Assembly: GCF_017744675.1 (NCBI RefSeq)
Contig: NZ_JAGIAV010000008.1
Coordinates: 62,001 to 126,000 of the forward strand
DNA: 64,000 nucleotides
Direction of reading: 5' to 3'
DNA from: Flavobacterium sp.
GTDB taxonomy: Bacteria; Bacteroidota; Bacteroidia; Flavobacteriales; Flavobacteriaceae
Made by a program: the position numbers and the translations under genes. The notes beneath the pieces were generated by a model. That model saw only the letters and a program-made list of their open reading frames with translations, was not told the DNA's origin and ran no database searches. Numbering within the stretch: position 1 is the first letter of the stretch; each line of letters starts with the position of its first letter. Below, one piece after another: positions 42,795 to 50,822 of this stretch.

Positions 42795-43547
42795 ATGAAA
42801 GTTACAAATCACATCCAATTTAATATTGAAGAAAGTTACGAAAGGATTGAGGAAATAATAGACTCTTCATCAACATTCGATGAACTTGAAAAAATTCCAA
42901 ATTCTGATATATTAACTTATAACAATGGATATTATTTCAATTGTTACTCAATATTCATAGATGTTAGAGATTCATCAAATCTACCAAACAAATATCAGAA
43001 AAGAATATTAGCCAAAATCTACAGAGCTTACATATCAGAAATAGTTGCTATTTTTCAAAGTTCTCAAAATTGCAAAGAAATCAATATCGTTGGTGATAGT
43101 GTTTGGGCTATTTTCGAAGCACAAGAAAAAAAAGACGTTTTAGAAGTTTTTCATGCAGCATATGCTTCTGAATCATTAATTAACAATTTAAATTACAAAC
43201 TTTGCAAAAAAGGAATTAGCGAAATTAAAACGGGAATTGGAATTTGTAAAGGAAATGCATTGATGATAAAAGCAGGATTCAAAGGAAGTGGAATTAACGA
43301 TGTAGTGTATATGGGACATGTAGTTAATCAGGCTAGTAAAATGTGTTCTAAAGCTCGTAAAGAAGTTAATTCTGGACTAGTAATAGACAACAAAACATAT
43401 GAAGATCTCGAAGGCTATCATAATAATATAGATACTTATCAAAGTTTCTTTGCACAAAATTACCTAGGTGGATATTATCATGGAACTGTTATACGTATTG
43501 ACATGCAAAATTGGCTAAATCAAAAAAAACAGCATTCTCCTTGCTAA
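42795..43547 (+). CDS. pycC: Class III nucleotide cyclase, Pycsar-type (second of two)
   Basis: This roughly 250-residue cyclase was started at the ATG at 42795. The frame is open from 42762, which would overlap the previous gene. Asp56 in IFIDVRDSS and Asp101 in IVGDSVWAIF are the two metal ligands. The selecting position is Asn97. The transition-state pair is Asn178 and Lys182 in HVVNQASK, so a basic residue is kept here, unlike in the first cyclase. The first about 45 residues differ between the two. It may form a heterodimer with the first cyclase or make a second product. A terminator follows at 43639. Confidence 0.83.
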   Translation: MKVTNHIQFNIEESYERIEEIIDSSSTFDELEKIPNSDILTYNNGYYFNCYSIFIDVRDSSNLPNKYQKRILAKIYRAYISEIVAIFQSSQNCKEINIVGDSVWAIFEAQEKKDVLEVFHAAYASESLINNLNYKLCKKGISEIKTGIGICKGNALMIKAGFKGSGINDVVYMGHVVNQASKMCSKARKEVNSGLVIDNKTYEDLEGYHNNIDTYQSFFAQNYLGGYYHGTVIRIDMQNWLNQKKQHSPC

Positions 43548-43638
43548 AAAAATGATTGACATAAGTAAGATCTATCGAAGGAAAGTCATCAACAATAAAG
43601 AAGAAAATCTAAATTTAATCTGCAATAAGAATAGTTGT

Positions 43639-43672
43639 AAAAAAGAGACTTTCTTCACAAAAGTCTCTTTTT
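43639..43672. terminator. Bidirectional terminator after the Pycsar operon
   Basis: AAAAAGAGACTTT and AAAGTCTCTTTTT form a perfect stem with loop CTTCACA. It lies between the Pycsar operon and the convergent XRE regulator. Confidence 0.85.
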
Positions 43673-43698
43673 CCAGTTTTATAATATTTTCTAAAGAT

Positions 43699-44121
43699 CT
43701 ATTTCCCATTAAGCAACTTCTCCAAATAAGAAATCTTCTCTTTTTCAGATTCTAATAAACGCTCATAAAGCTTTTTATTTTCATCATAAGATTCAATCAA
43801 CTTATCGAGTGGATTGAATGAACAATTATTGTTTTGACCAAAAGCACCATTACTGTTTGCAAAATTGGGTTCATTAAAAGTATTGAAATAATTAAATACC
43901 CCTTCGTCGCTAAAATTCTTAATAGTTTCTGCAGATACTCCCAAAGCCTCTGCGATTGCATTTAGCTTTTGGTCGTCGATGGTTTCGCTTCCTTCAATAT
44001 TAGAAACATGTTGCTGACTAACACCAAGCGTAATAGCTAACGCCTCTTGTTTCATGCCTCTAAATTCTCTAATTCGGCTAATATTTCTGCCGATATGTTT
44101 TGGTTTTGCTGTTGTGCTCAT
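43699..44121 (-). CDS. XRE family transcriptional regulator
   Basis: This 140-residue protein has a helix-turn-helix XRE domain (IGRNISRIREFRGMKQEALAITLGVSQQHVSNIEGSETIDDQKLNAIAEALGV, residues about 10-60). The tail is of a type common in Bacteroidota solo XRE proteins, with FSDEGVFNYFNTFNEPNF and then PLDKLIESYDENKKLYERLLESEKEKISYLEKLL, a coiled coil that should dimerise. A perfect TAnnTTTG (TACTTTTG on the minus strand, 44183-44190) lies about 62 bp upstream. It is convergent with the Pycsar operon and is not needed for the Pycsar assignment; control of the operon is possible but unproven. Confidence 0.9.
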   Translation of the reverse strand: MSTTAKPKHIGRNISRIREFRGMKQEALAITLGVSQQHVSNIEGSETIDDQKLNAIAEALGVSAETIKNFSDEGVFNYFNTFNEPNFANSNGAFGQNNNCSFNPLDKLIESYDENKKLYERLLESEKEKISYLEKLLNGK

Positions 44122-44403
44122 AATTCAAAGATATTTAAAATTCTTTAAAGTTTTTTATTCCTTTAAAACCTTTCTAACGCAACAAAAGTATAATTTTTCG
44201 TACAGTTAGAGTCGTTTTATTTTCAACTAACTGCAATCTCATTTTTAGAAATATTTTTTTTTCTAGAACTAAGAAAACCGCGAAATATACAAATCTGCAA
44301 TTTTGTTCCTTATTTTCTTAAAAAAAAGAACAAATTACGCAACTTTTCTTACTTAATTATTTAAATTCGCTGCGAACCAATCCCCTAAGCTATTTATAAA
44401 CCG

Positions 44404-44868
44404 ATGAACATTTTTAATCTCTTTAAAAGATCTACTATAAAGTGTCCTAGATGTCTAGGAAAAAGATTTGTTGACTGGGATGATATCCGCCGTTTAAACC
44501 GACAATTAAAATGGGTTCCTGCGCCATGTGCTTATTGTGATGCAACAGGAAGAGTCCCCAAAGAACTGCTTTCTCAAGTTGCTGTTGACTGTATGTATCT
44601 CACCATCGATTTGCCAGAATCTGTAATCGAAAAAATAAGAGAAGGCGATCCTGAAACGATCGAAAAAGGAAAACAGCGAGAAATTTTTGTAGACCAACTT
44701 ATACAATATGCAGAGCATCATTTCCTCACTCAAAATCTAGATGCCGAAAGTATCGCCAATTTGTATTTAGAATCTGAAGCTGAAAAAGCTCCTTTTGCTG
44801 TAACTAGAGAAGAATTAATAAAATATATTCAGGGTGTAATCGACTTAAAGAAGTCGGCATTACAATAG
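44404..44868 (+). CDS. Zinc-ribbon-like small protein, 154 aa
   Basis: This 154-residue protein has two CxxC pairs (Cys14/Cys17 in CPRC and Cys42/Cys45 in CAYC) separated by 24 residues, in a context (CPRCLGKRF, CDATGR) that recalls the DnaJ cysteine-rich zinc domain. The C-terminal two-thirds is helical and acidic. No other DnaJ domains are present. I cannot name the family. It is probably cytosolic. It is a single gene, with no close neighbour on the same strand. Confidence 0.75.
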   Translation: MNIFNLFKRSTIKCPRCLGKRFVDWDDIRRLNRQLKWVPAPCAYCDATGRVPKELLSQVAVDCMYLTIDLPESVIEKIREGDPETIEKGKQREIFVDQLIQYAEHHFLTQNLDAESIANLYLESEAEKAPFAVTREELIKYIQGVIDLKKSALQ

Positions 44869-45092
44869 TCTTTGAGACTCAACCACTCCAAATCTTTGAA
44901 CATCTACAAAAACAGGTATAAACACCTATAGCCACCTTTTTAATTAGTGGTAATATTGTATTGAATAATTTTTAGTTTCTAGAAAGTTTTCTTGAAGAGA
45001 GCTTCTTAATTTTTTGTCACTTTTTTTTTGGAACACAAAGTGGAATTTCAAATCGCTGGTACCGATTGGAAATTTCACTTTTTTTGTTTCTT

Positions 45093-45288
45093 GTTTAACC
45101 GCAAAGACGCAAAGAATAGCGCAAAGTTCGCTAAGTTTTCTCTCGCAGATTCGGCAGATCTAACTGATTTTATTTTTTATCTGCTTAATCCGCAAATTCT
45201 GCGGGAAACAATTTTACCGCAAAGCTTTGCGAACTTTACGATTGCATATAATCCAATTGAAAAGAAACCTTGCGTGCTTTGCGGTTAA
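45093..45288. repeat. About 195-bp nested inverted-repeat element (ACCGCAAAG / CGCAGATT type)
   Basis: The element starts TTTAACCGCAAAGACGCAAAG and ends GCGTGCTTTGCGGTTAAA, so its ends are imperfect inverted copies. Inside, TCTCGCAGATTCGGCAGATC (about 45141-45160) is inverted relative to 45179-45206 (ATCTGCTTAATCCGCAAATTC). The ORF at 45028-45288 lies across it and is a shadow. A further AT-rich stretch, 44869-45027, shows nothing else. Confidence 0.7.
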
Positions 45289-45329
45289 AAAAAAATCGTC
45301 CATAAACTTTAAATTCAAATTTCAGGCAG

Positions 45330-45337
45330 TATTTTTG
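45330..45337 (+). promoter_or_regulatory. Putative -7 element of the DUF3754 gene
   Basis: TATTTTTG is a perfect TAnnTTTG, 33 bp before the start codon, with TTT at 45308-45310 as a weak -33. Confidence 0.4.
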
Positions 45338-45369
45338 CGTTCTGTAAATGCCACGAAATTAAAGTCCAA

Positions 45370-46614
45370 ATGACTAGAGAACATTATATTCCGTTTAACA
45401 AAGAGTTTTTACTGGAACAGCAAATCGCAGCTTTTTCTGAAGATCAAGAAAAGGTAAATCATTATAAGAAGTTATTGGAAATAATCGAACATTATTATCA
45501 TTACGAATCTTTTAATCTTAACCGAAATCTAAAACAGCATTATGCGCTCTACGATCCAGATTTGAGCGAAAAAGAACGCGAACAGTTTATCAACAAAAGC
45601 GATTTTCCTCTTTTTAAAGCAACGCTACTACAAGTTCTCGAACGTGGCAATTACTACAGAATTAACCAGAAAGCCTTAAATGATGCTTTTCACGAATCTG
45701 ATCTCATCGGATTGCATCTTTCTATTGATTTTAATGCTTTTAAAGATTTCGAGCTTTATGCGCGTGGGCATCATAAAGCAAAAGAAAAAATTAAAAAATA
45801 CTTTTTCTGGACCAAAGAAGTCGAGATTGAATATTACGATCGTGTTCTAATTTACTTGAATTATAGCGATGCAGATTATCTTAAAGAGAAGAAAGTCAAA
45901 TTGGGTAAAATGCCAATCGATCCGGGTTCTATTGCGTTGAAGATATTTAAACGTGTTCCTAAAAACGATCTTGAAACGATTTTTCCCAATGCCATTCCGA
46001 AAATGTCTCTGAAGGACAAATTATTGCTTTGGGTTCCTGGTGTTTTTGGTGGACTTTCGCTATTAAGCGCCAAAGTAATTCCAGCGTTGATTAATATGTA
46101 CGGCGCGTATCAAACAGGAGAAACAATCGATTTATTAAACAGTAAAACTTCCTTAAATCAAGGTTTAATTGCGCTTGGAATTTTGGGAGCATACTGTTTT
46201 CGACAATACAACAATTTCATCAACAAGAAAATTAGATATTCTAAAACGCTTTCAGACAGTTTGTATTTTAAAAATGTCGGAAACAATAGCGGAGCGTTTT
46301 ATTCGCTCTTAAATTCTTCTGAAGAAGAAGCTTTAAAAGAAACTATTCTGGCTTATACTTTTTTACACGAAAGTGAAGAATCTTTAACCGCCGAAGAATT
46401 AGACAATCAGATTGAATCTTGGTTTAAAACCAAACTCAATACCGATTTGGATTTTGATGTCAACGATGCTTTATTAAAATTAAAAAGCATTGGTTTGGGA
46501 ATAGAAACGAATGGAAAATGGAATGTGATTCCGCTCCATGAAGCGCTTGCTGTTATTGACGAACTTTGGGATAATGTTTTTCAGTACAATCAAAAAACTG
46601 TTCTAAAAAATTAA
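45370..46614 (+). CDS. DUF3754 (TMEM143-like) family protein
   Basis: This 414-residue protein begins MTREHYIPFNKEFLLEQQI, the motif of DUF3754 members, and has a helical N-domain. Between residues about 165 and 290 is the conserved block VKLGKMPIDPGSIALKIFKRVPKNDLETIFPNAIPKMSLKDKLLLWVPGVFGGLSLLSAKVIPALINMYGAYQTGETIDLL, containing two membrane segments (WVPGVFGGLSLLSAKVIPALI and GLIALGILGAYCFRQY). The C-terminus is a soluble winged domain-like part. The bacterial function is unknown. It leads a run with the two following genes. Confidence 0.85.
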   Translation: MTREHYIPFNKEFLLEQQIAAFSEDQEKVNHYKKLLEIIEHYYHYESFNLNRNLKQHYALYDPDLSEKEREQFINKSDFPLFKATLLQVLERGNYYRINQKALNDAFHESDLIGLHLSIDFNAFKDFELYARGHHKAKEKIKKYFFWTKEVEIEYYDRVLIYLNYSDADYLKEKKVKLGKMPIDPGSIALKIFKRVPKNDLETIFPNAIPKMSLKDKLLLWVPGVFGGLSLLSAKVIPALINMYGAYQTGETIDLLNSKTSLNQGLIALGILGAYCFRQYNNFINKKIRYSKTLSDSLYFKNVGNNSGAFYSLLNSSEEEALKETILAYTFLHESEESLTAEELDNQIESWFKTKLNTDLDFDVNDALLKLKSIGLGIETNGKWNVIPLHEALAVIDELWDNVFQYNQKTVLKN

Positions 46615-46617
46615 AAA

Positions 46618-47133
46618 ATGTATACTTATAAATGTTCTTGCTGCGGAGAAGTTTTTGATGAAATGCCTTTGTGTTTTGGAAACGAATTTCCCGCTTATTA
46701 TTTTGCTGTTCCGCCCGAAGAAAGAGAACAAAGAATTGAATACGGAGGAAGCTGGTGCTATGTCGATGAAGAACATTTTTTTCATCGCGGCAGATTAACC
46801 ATTCCGATTATTGATTATCACGAAGATTTGGTTTTTAATGTATGGACTACGATAAGCGAAGATAATTTCTGCTTGAGAATGGATTTATGGGAAGATCCAA
46901 ATCGGGTAAATCAAGAACCTTATTTTGGTTGGATGCAGACGGATGTGCCAACTTATGGAAAAACAATTTCGCTTAAAACCATTGCAATCGAACAAGAATT
47001 AGGCTTAATTCCTGAAATAAAAATGATTGAAGAAAATCATCCGCTAACAATCGACCAAGAAAACGGAATTACATTAGAAAAAGCCATTTCGATTGTTGAT
47101 CAAATAATGAAAATACAGCACGGTAAATCGTAA
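46618..47133 (+). CDS. DUF2199 domain protein
   Basis: This 171-residue soluble protein opens with a cysteine pair (YKCSCCGEVFDEMPLCFGNEFPAYYFAVPPEERE), the diagnostic start of DUF2199. A conserved middle (WCYVDEEHFFHRGRLTIPI, FVWGWMQTDVPTYG-like FGWMQTDVPTYG) and a terminal helix follow. The family is uncharacterised. It starts four bases after the DUF3754 stop, so the two genes are translationally linked. Confidence 0.9.
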   Translation: MYTYKCSCCGEVFDEMPLCFGNEFPAYYFAVPPEEREQRIEYGGSWCYVDEEHFFHRGRLTIPIIDYHEDLVFNVWTTISEDNFCLRMDLWEDPNRVNQEPYFGWMQTDVPTYGKTISLKTIAIEQELGLIPEIKMIEENHPLTIDQENGITLEKAISIVDQIMKIQHGKS

Positions 47134-47179
47134 AAGAAATTTCATTAGATTTACGCATCTAACCTTAAAACCACAAAAA

Positions 47180-47644
47180 ATGAGAACATTAGACCAATGG
47201 TTTGCAGAATATGCCGTAAGTCATCAGAACCCAAAAAATAAGGCCATACATTATGTTTGCGTGCCTGCTATTTTCTTATCTATTGTAGGTTTACTTATGA
47301 GTATTCCGAGTACGATAATTGCTAATACATTGCAGTTAAACTTGCCCATTATCGAAAATTGGGCATTTGTAGTTTTGCTTTTTGTTCTTGTTTTCTATAT
47401 CAGATTATCTATTGCGATGGCGCTAAAAATTGCTGTATTCTCTGGAATATGCTTAGTAATCAATTATTATATCGGACAAGTTGTTCCTTTGTGGGCATTC
47501 TCAATAGGGATTTTTGTTATTGCTTGGATCGGACAGTTTTACGGACATAATATTGAAGGTAAAAAACCTTCATTTCTAAAAGATCTTCAGTTTTTATTGA
47601 TTGGTCCAGCTTGGGTTGTCGAGAATTTGTTTTCGAAGAAATAA
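47180..47644 (+). CDS. DUF962/Mpo1-like membrane protein
   Basis: This 154-residue protein has the Mpo1/YGL010w family start MRTLDQWFAEYAVSHQNPKNKAIHYVCVPAIFLSIVGLLMSIP, with the conserved H and NxxxHxxCVP region, four hydrophobic segments, and the C-terminal GHNIEGKKPSFLKDLQFLLIGPAWVVENLF. In yeast Mpo1 acts in fatty-acid alpha-oxidation as an iron-dependent dioxygenase. Bacterial members are thought to be similar membrane oxygenases; the His residues in HY and GHN are candidate ligands. It is probably in the same operon as DUF3754 and DUF2199. Confidence 0.9.
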   Translation: MRTLDQWFAEYAVSHQNPKNKAIHYVCVPAIFLSIVGLLMSIPSTIIANTLQLNLPIIENWAFVVLLFVLVFYIRLSIAMALKIAVFSGICLVINYYIGQVVPLWAFSIGIFVIAWIGQFYGHNIEGKKPSFLKDLQFLLIGPAWVVENLFSKK

Positions 47645-47723
47645 ACTATTAGTTTTCAAAATAATATCGTATTATTGACGAACAATTAAACATAAGTATT
47701 CTCTTATTTTTAAAATAAAAATG

Positions 47724-47731
47724 TACTTTTG
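47724..47731 (+). promoter_or_regulatory. Putative -7 element of the gene at 47751
   Basis: TACTTTTG, a perfect TAnnTTTG, lies 19 bp before the start codon. A clear -33 element is not seen. Confidence 0.4.
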
Positions 47732-47750
47732 ATATGCTAAAAATAAAATC

Positions 47751-48257
47751 ATGATACAATTAATTTGGGGAATATTAAATGTTGGACTGTTTATAGGGCT
47801 TTTTGTTTTTTCTGCAAAAAAAGCCGCAGAGATTCGTAAAAAAGTAGGGTTATCTGTTGCTATTCTCTTTTCATTTTTTGCTTTATCTTTTGTTACAAGA
47901 CCAACCAATGAGCAAGAAGATAAAAAATTTGAATTTGAAAATAGAGAAACAAATACACAGTCTTTAAATCGTAACACCTATTTTTCAAAGATTATCCTTG
48001 AAGATGATCTCAGTACAAAAATTGAATTGGATGCAATTTGTGATGGAGAGAATGTACGTTCGGCATTAATTCAAAGAAGCGGATTTATAAGTGGCACAAC
48101 ATGGCATACAGAGTACATAAACATAAATAAAACAGAAAAGAAAAACACCTTTGAATATCAAGCTGGAGGAACGAGAAAATGGATACTTCTTGGTATTGAA
48201 ATATATTCAGAGTATAAAGATTTTAGTGGAATGGGCGAGTTTAAACGCACTTTCTAA
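47751..48257 (+). CDS. Small membrane-anchored protein, 168 aa
   Basis: I do not recognise the family. The 168-residue product starts with two hydrophobic segments (MIQLIWGILNVGLFIGLFVFSA at residues 1-22 and GLSVAILFSFFALSFV at 34-49). A soluble beta-rich domain follows that contains EDDLSTKIELDAICDGE and TWHTEYININKTEKKNTFEYQAGGTRKWILLGIEIYSEYKDFSGMGEFKR. The second half is likely periplasmic or cytosolic. It has its own promoter element and a terminator after it. Confidence 0.7.
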   Translation: MIQLIWGILNVGLFIGLFVFSAKKAAEIRKKVGLSVAILFSFFALSFVTRPTNEQEDKKFEFENRETNTQSLNRNTYFSKIILEDDLSTKIELDAICDGENVRSALIQRSGFISGTTWHTEYININKTEKKNTFEYQAGGTRKWILLGIEIYSEYKDFSGMGEFKRTF

Positions 48258-48295
48258 TTTTCTTTAAATCCTAAATCAATTCTAAAAAAAATACA

Positions 48296-48331
48296 AGGAC
48301 AAAAAAGGATTTTATCTTTTTTGTCCTTTTT
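48296..48331 (+). terminator. Terminator
   Basis: AAGGACAAAAAAGGAT and TTTTTTGTCCTT form a stem with U-rich tail between the 168-aa gene and the lipoprotein gene. Confidence 0.65.
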
Positions 48332-48370
48332 CATTTTTAAAAAACATAGTTTACAAATTCAACCCATAAA

Positions 48371-49231
48371 ATGAGAAAATCCGTTATCGCAGTGACTTCT
48401 GTAATTTTACTTTCTTCTTGCAAGCAAACAGATAATAAGAGCGTTTCAGTCCCAAAAGAAATAAAAAAAGACAGCTCCAAAGTTGAAGATTCTGCACAAA
48501 CAGCACAATCAAATTCTAGCCTGCTCGAATTGTTTTCTAAAAACAAAAATGAAGTTATTCTTAAGTTAAAATCATTGCCTAATAAAGAAACCGCAAACGT
48601 GCTGTATGAAAAATATATTGAGGAAAATAATACCCTATTGGGACAGATAGCCGAAAAAGAATCTGGAATATTAGACAAATTTTATAATGAAGACGAAGCC
48701 GACAAAAAAGCAGTTAAGCTTTTAGGCGAAAGACTTGCTAAACATGAATTGGAGTTTTCTGAAATTGGAGAAGGATATGTTGAAATAGATCCGCTTCCTG
48801 ATTTTTATTATAAGATTTTTAAAAACTATGTAACAGATGATTACAAAGATTATTTGTCTTTAAAAAGCGAAGAAAATAAGACTTTATATTCTGCCGATGC
48901 AGGACTCGTAATCTCTTTTAAAGATTTGGGAGACAGAATTATTTCATGGGAAAATTTTATGTCCAAATATCCAAATTCAAAACTGATTGCATCTGTAAAA
49001 GAAGAATACAAAAATTACCAAATGGATTATCTGGTTGGTCAAGACAATACGCCAACTGCAGAAAGAGCAGCAGATGAACAATATATTTATCCAGAAAACA
49101 TTCAAGAATTTAATCGTTTTTTAAAAAAATATCCAAAAAGCCCAACAGTTCCTTTAATCAATCTATTTATGGAGAACTTTAAAAGCGAGAGTATTTTTGA
49201 TTTATTAAGAGCTGAACAGGGTAAATTGTAA
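48371..49231 (+). CDS. Lipoprotein of unknown function, 286 aa
   Basis: This 286-residue protein has a lipobox (MRKSVIAVTSVILLSSC-KQT). The body is helical and charged (LLELFSKNKNEVILKLKSLPNKETANVLYEKYIEENNTLLGQIAEKESGI), followed by YVEIDPLPDFYYKIFKNYVTDDYKDYLSLKSEE. It is probably anchored in the outer-membrane or inner-membrane periplasmic face. I cannot assign a family or function. The 61-residue membrane protein gene follows 44 bp later on the same strand. Confidence 0.75.
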   Translation: MRKSVIAVTSVILLSSCKQTDNKSVSVPKEIKKDSSKVEDSAQTAQSNSSLLELFSKNKNEVILKLKSLPNKETANVLYEKYIEENNTLLGQIAEKESGILDKFYNEDEADKKAVKLLGERLAKHELEFSEIGEGYVEIDPLPDFYYKIFKNYVTDDYKDYLSLKSEENKTLYSADAGLVISFKDLGDRIISWENFMSKYPNSKLIASVKEEYKNYQMDYLVGQDNTPTAERAADEQYIYPENIQEFNRFLKKYPKSPTVPLINLFMENFKSESIFDLLRAEQGKL

Positions 49232-49275
49232 ATCTGAATTGAAAAAATAAAACTTAACCAAAATCAATTTAAAAT

Positions 49276-49461
49276 ATGGAGAATAAAAACCAACCAATTA
49301 CATTTGTCTTCTGGATAGTTGCCATCATTTTAGGTGTAACTATATACAAGCAGTTTGATTTCAAAAATTTAAAATTTGAGAATCCTGCGCTGGCAATTAT
49401 TTATATTCTGGTCTTTGTATTTTCTGTCTATTATCTGATAAAAAACTCTGGAAAAAAGTAA
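49276..49461 (+). CDS. Small two-helix membrane protein, 61 aa
   Basis: This 61-residue protein has two predicted transmembrane helices, about residues 7-24 (ITFVFWIVAIILGVTIYK) and 37-57 (NPALAIIYILVFVFSVYYLIK), with a short KQFDFKNLKFE loop. The helix-loop-helix arrangement and positive ends are convincing for a real protein. Function is unknown. A terminator follows it, and it may be cotranscribed with the upstream lipoprotein. Confidence 0.65.
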   Translation: MENKNQPITFVFWIVAIILGVTIYKQFDFKNLKFENPALAIIYILVFVFSVYYLIKNSGKK

Positions 49462-49473
49462 TGAAGTAATTAT

Positions 49474-49510
49474 AAAAAAGCCTGAGAACTTCGATTCTCA
49501 GGCTTTTTTA
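49474..49510. terminator. Bidirectional terminator
   Basis: AAAAAAGCCTGAGAA and TTCTCAGGCTTTTTT pair perfectly around a short loop, between the small membrane protein and the convergent acyltransferase gene. Confidence 0.85.
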
Positions 49511-49567
49511 TAATGGCAGTAAATAATTCAAACCATTTATTTAGAATTTCATACTTAAATAAGACTA

Positions 49568-50722
49568 TTACAAAATTTTCTTTACACCTGGGATCAATAA
49601 AACAAGTGAGCCAAATATAAAACTGCCAATTATTATTAAAGGAGTCATGATCAAAAGTTTTATTACAGGTTCAACATCCCAATTTCTAACGCACAATGTA
49701 AAAACAATTATGATTAACGGATGAAAAATGTAAACGGCAAAACTACTGCGTGATACTTTAGTGAGCAGTTCTGAAGTAGTATTCCAATTTCTTTTTCCTT
49801 TAATTAAAAGCGTCGTTAAAATAGAAATCCCAATCCATTGTTCCCATATTGCATATAATAATGTCTGCCAGTGAAAACCTCCCGAAAACCAAGAAGAAGG
49901 TGTGTCGAGTTTAAACTTTATGATAAAAAATACAGGAAAAAACAATAGACACAATCCCGCCGATTTTTTGAGTTGTTTGCCTGTTTTTTCTGAAAGCTGA
50001 TCAAACCAATTGTTTTTTGAGGCCAATAAACCAATAATGAATAGAGCAATATATTGCGGAAAATGCCCAAGCTGAAAACCAACTGGTTTAAGAACCCAAC
50101 CGACAGGAAATATAATTCTAACCAAAAAACTAATAATTCCTAGTATTATTGAAAACAATAGTATGGCGCGCGAATCTGGTGCCTTTATAGATTTGTTGAA
50201 GTTTATTTTGAATATCTTTTTTACGGCTACATAGACTAACGTAAAAAACAATAGAGCAGCTACGAACCATGTAACACCTAAGTCGATCCAGCTATTGTAG
50301 CCACTTAAATATTCGAAGAATGTAATGTGATGCTCCTTTGCAAAATAGTACACTAAATAACACATAAATGGAGTAAGTATGAAAGAATAAAATAGCAAAG
50401 GAATTCCCAATCGAATAAGTCGGTCTTTTATAAATTTAAAAGCTCCCTTTCTAGAATAGGAAGGTCCGGTAAAATAAGCCGCCAACAGAAAAAAATACCC
50501 CATAAAGAAAGATTGATTGATACTGATGATTGCTGTAGCAAAAATACGTGCACCTAAAATATTGGTTTGTTCATTATAATACCAACCCTCAGAAGCACTA
50601 TAAGCAATAAAAGTGTGATGAAGCACCACTAATATGATCAGAAGAACTTTGATATTGTCGATGTAAAGAAGTTTTTTAGAAGACTCAGAATCTTGATTTT
50701 GGGAAGCAGTCGCAATTGTCAT
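49568..50722 (-). CDS. Acyltransferase family 3 membrane protein
   Basis: This roughly 384-residue membrane acyltransferase has about ten hydrophobic segments. I chose the ATG at 50722: the start MTIATASQNQDSESSKKLLYIDNIKVLLIILVVLHHTFIAYSASEGWYY leads into the family motif with the catalytic His in VVLHHTF. The upstream 25-residue extension, from 50797, would be an unusual added segment. Members transfer acyl groups to sugars or lipids of the envelope (as in OafA), and some are drug-resistance or succinylation enzymes. It is preceded by a LytTR regulator gene on the same strand, 100 bp away. Confidence 0.88.
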   Translation of the reverse strand: MTIATASQNQDSESSKKLLYIDNIKVLLIILVVLHHTFIAYSASEGWYYNEQTNILGARIFATAIISINQSFFMGYFFLLAAYFTGPSYSRKGAFKFIKDRLIRLGIPLLFYSFILTPFMCYLVYYFAKEHHITFFEYLSGYNSWIDLGVTWFVAALLFFTLVYVAVKKIFKINFNKSIKAPDSRAILLFSIILGIISFLVRIIFPVGWVLKPVGFQLGHFPQYIALFIIGLLASKNNWFDQLSEKTGKQLKKSAGLCLLFFPVFFIIKFKLDTPSSWFSGGFHWQTLLYAIWEQWIGISILTTLLIKGKRNWNTTSELLTKVSRSSFAVYIFHPLIIIVFTLCVRNWDVEPVIKLLIMTPLIIIGSFIFGSLVLLIPGVKKIL

Positions 50723-50822
50723 AATAATTTGGTTTTGTGTTATTGCTGGCAAACGTACAATAAGAAAACACAGTAAAATGGCGCTTGTTACTGACAACTA
50801 GCTTTTGTGACGAACAACAAAC

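Noticed and set aside
43552..43755. 67-aa ORF after the second cyclase
   Set aside because: It crosses the terminator at 43639-43672 and the end of the XRE gene, and its protein has poor composition.
43699..44121. XRE gene as an antitoxin or phage repressor
   Set aside because: There is no toxin partner and its tail is that of widespread Bacteroidota solo XRE proteins. A role in the Pycsar operon is only possible.
45028..45288. 86-aa ORF
   Set aside because: It runs straight through the nested inverted-repeat element at 45093-45288; its residues are the translated repeat words.
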